Shown here in pieces: positions 1 to 5,020 of a stretch of 5,795 bases of DNA. The translations under genes and the position numbers were made by a program. Numbering within the stretch: the stretch's first letter is position 1; every line of letters begins with the position of its first letter. Where the stretch lies: assembly GCA_030705725.1 (NCBI GenBank), contig JAUZPW010000109.1, forward strand, positions 1-5,795, read 5' to 3'. The notes under the pieces are model-generated. The model was not told where the DNA came from. It saw only the letters and a program-made list of their open reading frames with translations, and did not search any database. The DNA is from Bacillota bacterium (GTDB lineage Bacteria; Bacillota; Clostridia; Oscillospirales; Butyricicoccaceae).

Positions 1-40
1 CCTGCTTTTCAATCAGTTTTCCCGAAACTGCTATGCACAT
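1..40 (-). CDS. hypC: HypC hydrogenase assembly chaperone, N-terminal fragment (cut by window edge)
   Basis: Reading leftward from an ATG at 40-38, 13 complete codons give MCIAVSGKLIEKQ before the window ends. HypC family proteins begin Met-Cys-(I/L)-(A/G)-(V/I)-P/S-G-x-(L/I/V). After Met removal the Cys binds the Fe(CN)2CO precursor and contacts the large subunit or HypD. Cys2 is present here. Ser6 sits where Pro is more usual. The start lies 5 bp after the hypF stop. A strong GGAGG at 51-55, inside the last hypF codons, is 10 nt upstream, so translation is probably coupled to hypF. The family is normally about 70-95 aa, so most of the gene is outside. Position after hypF fits a hypABFCDE-type order. 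The match is short but highly characteristic. Confidence 0.85.
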   Translation of the reverse strand, partial: MCIAVSGKLIEKQ

Positions 41-45
41 TTATT

Positions 46-2328
46 TTATTCCTCCGATCCTGAACCGGCAAAGCGTCCTATATACGCCTGCCCCAGGGAT
101 ATGCCGCCGTCGTTCGGCGGAACTTTTTTATTTAAGAGAACCCTGAAACCGGCTTTTTTGAGCACGGGAACTGTGTCCTCAACCAGTATGCGGTTTTGAA
201 ACACGCCTCCGCTTAAAGCAACGGATCCGATTTTGTATTTTTGCCGGAGCTTTAGGCACATATCCACGGTCAAGCGGCTCACGGTTTTATGAAAGCGCAT
301 TGCAAGAAAGCAGGGGTCTAAGCCTTTATTTGCGCTTTCGTAAACAGCTTTTATACACTGGGTTAAGTCCGCCGTAAACGCCGTTTCGCTTTCGGAAATT
401 GTATAGGGCAAGGCTTCGGCATCGCCGCGGTACCGCGCGGCGGCGTTTTCAAGCTCGACGGCGCACTGGCCCTCATAGGTCGATACATGGCAGATACCCA
501 AAATCGAGCTTACGGCGTCGAACACTCTGCCCATGCTGGTCGATATTATTGTGTTGACGCCGTTTTTAAGCGCGGCTTCGACAACAGGGAAACGGCCGTC
601 GGAGGGCGTGATTCCGGCGTGCGCGAGCAGGCAAAAAGCGCTTTTCCAGCCCTGCTTCACGGATTCGTCCGAGCCTAAGAATTTTACGGGACTTATATGG
701 CCCGCACGGGAAAACCCGAAGGGCGACGCTATCAGGAACTCTCCGCCCCACACGGTGCCGTCGGTTCCGCAGCCTGTGCCGTCAAACGCGACCCCGATTA
801 CCCGCTCTTTTATATTCTCCTCCGCGAGGACTGACGCGATATGCGCAAAATGGTGCTGGACCCTGACAAGGGGAAGACCCAGGCTTTCGGCAAAGCGCGT
901 AGACTCGTAATCCGGATGCAGGTCGCATACCGCAACCTCGGGCTTTATACTGAAAAGCTCCCGCATGTCGCGGACGGCGCCGCGGTAAACGCCGCAGGCT
1001 TCCGCGGTGTCAAGGTCGCCTATTTCGGCGGACGGGTAGAAATATCCGTTTTTTGAAAGACAGACCGTGTTTTTCTGCTGCGGCCCCAGCGAAAGCACAG
1101 CCGGGCCGCCTTCGCCGGAATAACATGCCGCCGTGGGAACGAAACCTCTCGCTCTTCGCACAAACTGCGGAAAGCCGCAGGCAAACGCCATGACGGAATC
1201 ATCGAGCCTGCGTTCTATTTTGCGGTCGTGCAACAGTACTCCGAAGAGCTCGTCATGCCCGTTATAAAAGCGGAGCATTTCCTCGTCGTCCTTTATAATG
1301 GGGAGGCCTGTCGCGTTGGCGCTCGTCATAATCAGCGGGCCCGTTTCCTTTAGGAGCATGCACTGCAGCGGGGTATAAGGCAAAAAAGCGCCCAAGAACC
1401 TGCTTTTAAGGCTGACCGATTCAGATACGGAAGAATTTTCACGCCTTTTCAAAAGGACAATCGGACGCTCGGAGCCGCAAAGCAGCGCTTCTTCGCCCGG
1501 ATTAACCTCGCAGTGCTCCTTTATTTCGGAAAGCTCCGAAAACATAACGGCAAAAGGCTTGTGTTCGCGGCCTTTGAGAATGCGGAGCTTATCGGCGGAA
1601 AAACCTAAAAATGGGCTGCAGGCGAGATGATAGCCGCCGATGCCTTTCACGGCAACTATTTGGCCTTTCTTTAGCGCTCTGACGGCATTTTCAAGGGCTT
1701 TTTCCCCGGAAGCCGTGCAGCCGGCGCCGACAAAACCGAGAACGGGGCCGCAGCCGTTACAGCAGACAGTCTGAGCATGGCAGCGCCTGTCGGACTCATC
1801 ATGGTACTGGGACGCGCAAAAACCGCACATCGGAAAATCGGACATGGATATATTCTCCCGGTCGTAAGGCATGCGGCGCAGTACAGAAAACCTCGGCCCG
1901 CAGAGGGTACAGCTTATAAACGGATTTCTGTAGCGGGGATCGCCTTTTGTGAAGAGCTCTTTCAGGCAGTCGCCGCAGACCGCCAGATCGGGCGTCGGCA
2001 TAACCTCGCCGCTCAAATCCGCGCTGCTTTTCGCGATAATGAAGCCAGGAGGCGTCAACTCGGACGGAGGGAGCTCCGATATACGCTTATCGAAGCTTAT
2101 TATCCGGCTTCCCGCCGGGGAGTCCCGGAGGATACCGTCGGCAAAGGCCGCAAGACTCCGCGGATTTCCGAAAGCGTGGATCAAAACCTGGCCGCCTTCG
2201 TTTCGCACGAAACCTTTTATCCCGTTTTTATCCGCATAACGCAAAACAAAGGGTCGGAAGCCGACCCCCTGCACGATGCCGCTGATTTTTATAACGGCTT
2301 TTTGCGTTACATTCTGCTCTGTATCCAT
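46..2328 (-). CDS. hypF: HypF carbamoyltransferase, [NiFe]-hydrogenase maturation
   Basis: A 760-aa cytoplasmic enzyme of full family length (about 750 aa). HypF takes carbamoyl phosphate and ATP, forms carbamoyl-adenylate and transfers the carbamoyl group to the HypE C-terminal Cys, the source of the active-site CN ligands. All domains are visible in order. The acylphosphatase domain spans about 10-100, with GIVQGVGFR at 17-25 (Arg25) and Asn43. Two zinc fingers follow, C118-x2-C121-x18-C140-x2-C143 and C168-x2-C171-x18-C190-x2-C193. The YrdC-like domain (about 210-395) has KGREHKPFAVM at 252-262 and TSAN at 335-338. The Kae1/TobZ-like domain (about 410-750) has VQHHFAH at 490-496, DGTGCGTDGTVWGGE at 516-530, SGGVFQN at 706-712 and NDGG at 739-742. 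The ATG lies inside hypB (22-bp overlap), 6 nt after a GAGGT. No key residue seems missing. Confidence 0.98.
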   Translation of the reverse strand: MDTEQNVTQKAVIKISGIVQGVGFRPFVLRYADKNGIKGFVRNEGGQVLIHAFGNPRSLAAFADGILRDSPAGSRIISFDKRISELPPSELTPPGFIIAKSSADLSGEVMPTPDLAVCGDCLKELFTKGDPRYRNPFISCTLCGPRFSVLRRMPYDRENISMSDFPMCGFCASQYHDESDRRCHAQTVCCNGCGPVLGFVGAGCTASGEKALENAVRALKKGQIVAVKGIGGYHLACSPFLGFSADKLRILKGREHKPFAVMFSELSEIKEHCEVNPGEEALLCGSERPIVLLKRRENSSVSESVSLKSRFLGAFLPYTPLQCMLLKETGPLIMTSANATGLPIIKDDEEMLRFYNGHDELFGVLLHDRKIERRLDDSVMAFACGFPQFVRRARGFVPTAACYSGEGGPAVLSLGPQQKNTVCLSKNGYFYPSAEIGDLDTAEACGVYRGAVRDMRELFSIKPEVAVCDLHPDYESTRFAESLGLPLVRVQHHFAHIASVLAEENIKERVIGVAFDGTGCGTDGTVWGGEFLIASPFGFSRAGHISPVKFLGSDESVKQGWKSAFCLLAHAGITPSDGRFPVVEAALKNGVNTIISTSMGRVFDAVSSILGICHVSTYEGQCAVELENAAARYRGDAEALPYTISESETAFTADLTQCIKAVYESANKGLDPCFLAMRFHKTVSRLTVDMCLKLRQKYKIGSVALSGGVFQNRILVEDTVPVLKKAGFRVLLNKKVPPNDGGISLGQAYIGRFAGSGSEE

Positions 2329-2954
2329 TCGCAGACCTCGTCAAAGCCCGCTCCTGTTTTGGCGGACACCTTTATTATCGGCGCGTTGGGGTTTAGCACC
2401 CTTATACCTCTTATATAGTAATCCATATCAAAATCGAGATACGGAAGAAGATCGATTTTATTAAGCAGTATGATAGCGGCCTTTTCAAAGGCGAGCGGGT
2501 ACTTGTACGGCTTGTCGTCGCCCTCGGCAACCGTCGTTATCAGCATTTTGCAGTTTTCGCCTATGTTGAACTCCGCGGGGCAGACAAGATTCCCTATATT
2601 CTCAATAAACAGAACGCCGGGCTCGTTAAGGCCCAAATCGTTTAAGGTGTTTTCTATCAGAATGCCGTCTAAGTGACACGCGCCGCCGGTATTTATCTGT
2701 ACGGTTTCGATATCGAGCGCCTTTAGCTTTTTTGTGTCGATATCGGATTCGATATCGCCCTCGATAACGTATGCCTTGACGCCGTTTAGGCCTTTAATCA
2801 GCTTTATAAGGCTGCTCGTTTTCCCTACGCCCGGAGCGCCCATTACGTTTATGGCGTATATTCCCTGTTCGTGAAGGCTTTTTTGTATTCTTTCCGCTAT
2901 ACGGTCGTTTTCGGAATAAATGTTCTCCATTATTTCGACGTCTTTATTGCTCAT
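2307..2954 (-). CDS. hypB: HypB GTPase, nickel insertion into hydrogenase
   Basis: A 215-aa SIMIBI-class GTPase that works with HypA to load Ni into the hydrogenase large subunit after Fe insertion. Visible motifs: Walker A GAPGVGKT (39-46); EGDIESDID (65-73), the switch I region, where Asp67 and Asp73 are kept but Ser70 stands where Thr is usual; GGACHLDG (90-97) with the metal-site pair Cys93-His94; ENIGNLVCP (118-126), the G3 region and Cys125; NKID (165-168) for guanine; SAKTG (197-201). The N-terminal CxxCGC high-affinity nickel site and the His-rich stretch found in some HypBs are absent. The protein starts directly with the short helix before the G domain, so it is the minimal form. 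It starts 2 bp after the hypA stop, and its 3' end overlaps hypF by 22 bp, implying one coupled operon. Confidence 0.97.
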   Translation of the reverse strand: MSNKDVEIMENIYSENDRIAERIQKSLHEQGIYAINVMGAPGVGKTSSLIKLIKGLNGVKAYVIEGDIESDIDTKKLKALDIETVQINTGGACHLDGILIENTLNDLGLNEPGVLFIENIGNLVCPAEFNIGENCKMLITTVAEGDDKPYKYPLAFEKAAIILLNKIDLLPYLDFDMDYYIRGIRVLNPNAPIIKVSAKTGAGFDEVCEWIQSRM

Positions 2955-2956
2955 AT

Positions 2957-2973
2957 TTACTCTTCTTCCTCTT
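2957..2973 (-). promoter_or_regulatory. Purine-rich hypB ribosome-binding region inside the hypA poly-Glu tail
   Basis: The last hypA codons are GAA GAG GAA GAA GAG TAA, followed two bases later by the hypB ATG (2954). The GAGGA at 2967-2971 is 12 nt from the ATG, which is rather far. The nearer GAAGAG repeats could also pair weakly with 16S rRNA. No other Shine-Dalgarno candidate exists, so hypB initiation probably depends on this stretch and on ribosomes finishing hypA. The base sequence is seen directly; its use is inferred. Confidence 0.5.
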
Positions 2974-3316
2974 CCGTCTCAAGTAAAACGCTTTCAACGT
3001 AAAATTCGTCGCCAAGGCTCTTGGGGCTGCCGAGCGTTCCGCAGTCGGGGCAGGCAAAGGAAAAGCGCGGGCGCGGAAAATCTTTGCGGCAGCGGGGACA
3101 ATGCATTTCGGCCTTTACGGTGCGGATTTCAAGTTTCGCGCCCTCGGCGGGCGTTCCTGCGGCTATCATATCGAAATACATTCCGACGGAGTCGGGGATT
3201 ATCCCCGAGCTTTCACCAAGGACAAGGCGGACCGCGCTGACTTTTGCGGCGTTATGGCTTTTTGCCGCGTCCACCACGATCTTGACGAGCTGCTTTGTAA
3301 GAGGGTATTCATGCAC
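2957..3316 (-). CDS. hypA: HypA nickel metallochaperone (GTG start)
   Basis: A 119-aa zinc/nickel protein that delivers Ni with HypB. The start codon is GTG at 3316-3314, not ATG. It gives Met-His-Glu-Tyr, and the family requires Met1-His2, because the N-terminal amine and His2 bind Ni. No in-frame ATG lies near, since the ATG at 3312 is in another frame. AGGGG at 3326-3330 is 9 nt upstream. The zinc site is C73-x2-C76-x12-C89-x2-C92 (CPRC and CPDC). GESSGIIPDSVGMYFD (34-49) and GDEFYVESV (102-110) are typical of the fold. The C-terminus ends in five Glu after a Thr, a short acidic tail beyond the normal core. It is the first gene of the hyp operon, with a strong promoter about 50 bp upstream. 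It could only otherwise be a HybF-type paralogue, which has the same function. Confidence 0.97.
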   Translation of the reverse strand: MHEYPLTKQLVKIVVDAAKSHNAAKVSAVRLVLGESSGIIPDSVGMYFDMIAAGTPAEGAKLEIRTVKAEMHCPRCRKDFPRPRFSFACPDCGTLGSPKSLGDEFYVESVLLETEEEEE

Positions 3317-3325
3317 CGTGACTTT

Positions 3326-3330
3326 CCCCT
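3326..3330 (-). promoter_or_regulatory. Shine-Dalgarno of hypA supporting the GTG start
   Basis: Read on the minus strand this is AGGGG (within AAAGGGGAAA), 9 nt before the GTG at 3316. It is the only good ribosome-binding site upstream of hypA, and its spacing suits the GTG that yields the obligatory Met-His start. Confidence 0.75.
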
Positions 3331-3357
3331 TTAGTGTTGTCGCTGAAAATCGAATTC

Positions 3358-3373
3358 ATGCTGAATATAGCAT
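3358..3373. repeat. Inverted repeat ATGCT-N6-AGCAT over the hyp -10 box
   Basis: Two perfect 5-bp arms (3358-3362 and 3369-3373) with a 6-bp spacer enclose the -10 hexamer (3364-3369, sharing one base) and reach the expected transcription start. A protein bound here would block the promoter. Arms this short can arise by chance in AT-rich DNA, so the operator role is a weak inference. Confidence 0.35.
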
Positions 3374-3392
3374 AGTTCGTATATAACGTCAA
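3364..3392 (-). promoter_or_regulatory. Promoter of the hypA-hypB-hypF-hypC operon
   Basis: On the minus strand, TTGACG (3392-3387) is separated by exactly 17 bp from TATATT (3369-3364). These are five-of-six matches to both the -35 and the -10 consensus of sigma70/sigmaA, at optimal spacing. The start of transcription would be near 3357, leaving a leader of about 40 nt that contains the AGGGG site. This is the best promoter in the window. The direct repeats begin four bases upstream of its -35 box. Confidence 0.75.
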
Positions 3393-3396
3393 TCGC

Positions 3397-3434
3397 TTGT
3401 GAAATAATAAACGAAAATTTGTGAAATTCTAAAC
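3397..3434 (+). repeat. Tandem 16-bp direct repeats, Rex-like half-site (putative operator pair)
   Basis: Copy 1 is TTGTGAAATAATAAAC (3397-3412) and copy 2 is TTGTGAAATTCTAAAC (3419-3434). They match at 14 of 16 positions, differ only at the two central bases, and repeat at 22 bp, close to two helical turns, so both would face the same side of the DNA. No third copy in register was seen. The left part, TTGTGAA, equals one arm of the Rex operator (TTGTGAA-N4-TTCACAA type). The right part, TAAACA/TAAACG, matches the other arm only partly. Centres lie at about -47 and -69 from the predicted hyp start. A CRP/FNR-family protein (TGTGA core) or an unknown regulator is also possible. Confidence 0.6.
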
Positions 3435-3462
3435 ATAATGGATTACTTTGACTGCTAATCAT

Positions 3463-3493
3463 CAAAAAATATAAAATTTTTATTATTTTTTTG
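3463..3493. promoter_or_regulatory. A/T tract, possible UP element for the plus-strand promoter
   Basis: Twenty-nine consecutive A/T bases (3464-3492) are flanked by C and G. The outer arms (A6 against T6-T7) and the AAAA/TTTT centre make it an imperfect palindrome. It ends about 10 bp upstream of the candidate -35 at 3503, where an UP element that contacts the RNA polymerase alpha subunit would sit. It might instead be a bend or a site for a nucleoid protein. As a terminator it is poor, because the stem would be almost pure A-T. Confidence 0.4.
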
Positions 3494-3502
3494 AAGTTTA
3501 TC

Positions 3503-3530
3503 TTGCATAAAGCTCATGGACGTTTATAAT
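3503..3530 (+). promoter_or_regulatory. Probable promoter of the antiporter-like (hydrogenase) operon
   Basis: TTGCAT (3503-3508), 16 bp, then a perfect TATAAT (3525-3530). The -35 has four of six consensus bases and the spacing is one below optimum. Transcription would start near 3537, giving a leader of about 50 nt with AGGAG at 3573-3577. A second TATAAT at 3552-3557 has no suitable -35 box. Confidence 0.6.
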
Positions 3531-3586
3531 TAACTTTGGCGCGAAATTCATTATAATTGTTAGATAGTATTTAGGAGACAGGCTTA

Positions 3587-5020
3587 ATGGAAAGTCAAAA
3601 CCTTCTGCTTCCAATCGTTTTTGTACCTCTGGCAGGTGCCTTTGTTCTGCCTTTTTTGGGAATGTACTCAAAAAAGTTGAGAAACGCCTTTGCCCTAGTC
3701 TTTACAGCCGTGCCGTTTCTTCTTTTGCTTGCGGCGCTTCCCTTTGCGACGAGTGCGTCGCCGCTTTCTTTCGACGTCCGGCTTCCGCTCGGGATGAGCT
3801 TCGGGCTGCTTGCCGACGGGCTGGCCGTTTTTATGGCTTTGACGTCGTCGTTTATCGGCATGATTATTATCCTTTATTCTTACGGCTACATGTCGCATTA
3901 CGACAACCAGAACGAGTACTACCTCTGCGTGGTTCTTTTTATTGGGGCCATGATGGGCATAACGCTTTCAAGCGATTTGATCTTTCTTTATGTGTTCTGG
4001 GAAATCTCAGCGATCTGCTGCTGGCGGCTGATCGGTTTCTTCCGGGAAAAAGAATATGTGAGACGCGCCAATAAGGCTTTTCTTATTACCGTGGCGGGCG
4101 CTCTTTTAATGCTCGCCGGTTTTATAATGATCTACCAGCAGTATGGAACCACCGATCTTATTCTGCTGCGGGGGAAGGCCATATCGGACGCGGCGGTGCT
4201 TTTGATTCTGTTCGGCATCTGCTCAAAATCAGCGACGCTTCCGCTTCATTCCTGGCTTGCCGACGCAGGGATTGCACCTTCTCCGGTTACGGCGCTTCTG
4301 CACGCCGCCGTGCTTGTCAAGATCGGCGTTTATGTTTACGCGAGGCTATTTCTGGCCGGATTTACCATATCGCAGGTCTGGCACACAGCAGTGCCTGTTA
4401 TTGCGGCGGTCAGCGCGCTTGCTTCGGCGGGCGCGGCCATTGCCGAATATGATCTCAAACGTATCATAGCCTATTCGACGGTCAGCCAGATCGGGTTTAT
4501 CTTTCTGGGACTGTCGGCCGGGGGTGATCTTGCCGCAGCCGGGGGGCTTCTTTACATACTTATGCACGGGATTTCAAAAGCGGGGCTTTTCCTCTGCGCA
4601 GGTATTATCGAACACAACTGCAAGACGAAAGACATAAGAAAGCTCGGCGGGCTTTCTAAAACTATGCCGCTTACAGCTGTTTCATTTTTCCTGTGCGCGT
4701 TTTCCGTCATGGGGATCCCTCCGTTCGGAGGATTTTTCAGCAAGTACATGGTGATTAACGGAGCGGCGGAAGCGGGACATCCGATAATCGCGGCCGTGTT
4801 TCTGATTGGCGCCGTTATGACGGTTATTTACCTGCTGAGGGTGTTTACTCTGGTGTTTTTCGGCAAGGCGGCGACCCCGAACAGGAATGAGGGCACAAAA
4901 ATAATGGTTTTCTCGGTCGTCTTGCTTGGCGTCATTTCTCTCGGCAGCGGGCTTTTGATTCATTATCCGGCTTCTTTCGTTAGCGCAATCGTACAGCAAA
5001 TGGCGGTGATCGGCAAATGA
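3587..5020 (+). CDS. Antiporter-like membrane subunit (MrpD/NuoL/M family), probable group 4 hydrogenase component
   Basis: A 477-aa, very hydrophobic protein of about 14 predicted membrane helices. It is related to the ion-pumping subunits of complex I, Mrp antiporters and membrane-bound hydrogenases (MbhH, HyfB/D/F). The channel residues are all visible: FWE with Glu139 (TM5), Lys214 in CSKSATLPLHSWL (TM7), HAAVLVKIGVY with His239 and Lys245 (TM8), Lys330 in MHGISKAGLF and Lys386 in PPFGGFFSKY. AYSTVSQIGFI (295-305) is a family signature. Arg147, two turns after Glu139 in CCWRLIGF, is a noticeable charge. The protein lacks the long C-terminal lateral helix of NuoL, so its length suits MrpD/NuoM types. 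ATG with AGGAG 9 nt upstream sets the start. It is the first gene of its operon, and its TGA overlaps the next ATG (ATGA). A stand-alone Mrp system is the alternative; divergent hyp genes favour a hydrogenase. Confidence 0.88.
   Translation: MESQNLLLPIVFVPLAGAFVLPFLGMYSKKLRNAFALVFTAVPFLLLLAALPFATSASPLSFDVRLPLGMSFGLLADGLAVFMALTSSFIGMIIILYSYGYMSHYDNQNEYYLCVVLFIGAMMGITLSSDLIFLYVFWEISAICCWRLIGFFREKEYVRRANKAFLITVAGALLMLAGFIMIYQQYGTTDLILLRGKAISDAAVLLILFGICSKSATLPLHSWLADAGIAPSPVTALLHAAVLVKIGVYVYARLFLAGFTISQVWHTAVPVIAAVSALASAGAAIAEYDLKRIIAYSTVSQIGFIFLGLSAGGDLAAAGGLLYILMHGISKAGLFLCAGIIEHNCKTKDIRKLGGLSKTMPLTAVSFFLCAFSVMGIPPFGGFFSKYMVINGAAEAGHPIIAAVFLIGAVMTVIYLLRVFTLVFFGKAATPNRNEGTKIMVFSVVLLGVISLGSGLLIHYPASFVSAIVQQMAVIGK

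Larger units (their letters stand above)
3317..3586. promoter_or_regulatory. AT-rich divergent control region between hyp operon and antiporter-like operon
   Basis: This is 270 bp without a credible gene, clearly more AT-rich than the flanking coding DNA. It contains, from left to right: the hypA Shine-Dalgarno; an ATGCT-N6-AGCAT inverted repeat over the hyp -10; the minus-strand hyp promoter; two 16-bp direct repeats; a run of A/T from 3464 to 3492; the plus-strand promoter; and the AGGAG Shine-Dalgarno at 3573-3577 of the first membrane subunit. The arrangement suggests that maturation genes and the membrane complex are co-controlled. Direct reading gives the elements; the regulation is inferred. 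Confidence 0.8.

Noticed and set aside
533..910. Open frame of 125 codons on the plus strand within hypF
   Set aside because: Antisense to the Kae1-like domain of hypF, with a Ser/Pro/Arg-rich composition typical of a shadow frame.
1777..2418. Long open frame of 213 codons on the plus strand opposite hypF and hypB
   Set aside because: It lies fully antisense to two genes with complete family motifs, shows no recognisable domain or ribosome-binding site, and spans the hypB/hypF junction as expected for a chance frame in GC-rich coding DNA.
3310..3312. ATG on the minus strand near the hypA start as an alternative initiation codon
   Set aside because: It is out of frame with HypA; only the GTG at 3316 gives the Met-His start the family needs.
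3021..3386. Plus-strand open frame opposite hypA, running into the hyp promoter
   Set aside because: Antisense to hypA's conserved zinc site, without a promoter or ribosome-binding site, and ending inside the promoter spacer.
3463..3493. Rho-independent terminator between the two operons
   Set aside because: The palindrome has no GC-rich stem, and both operons diverge from this region, so no transcript needs to end here.
3538..3551. Possible sigma54 -24/-12 promoter beginning TGGCGCG
   Set aside because: The GG at 3538-3539 fits, but the GC required at the -12 position is AT (3550-3551), so an essential element is missing.
3552..3557. Second TATAAT as an alternative -10 box on the plus strand
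   Set aside because: No acceptable -35 hexamer is found 16-18 bp upstream (the place reads ATTAAC).
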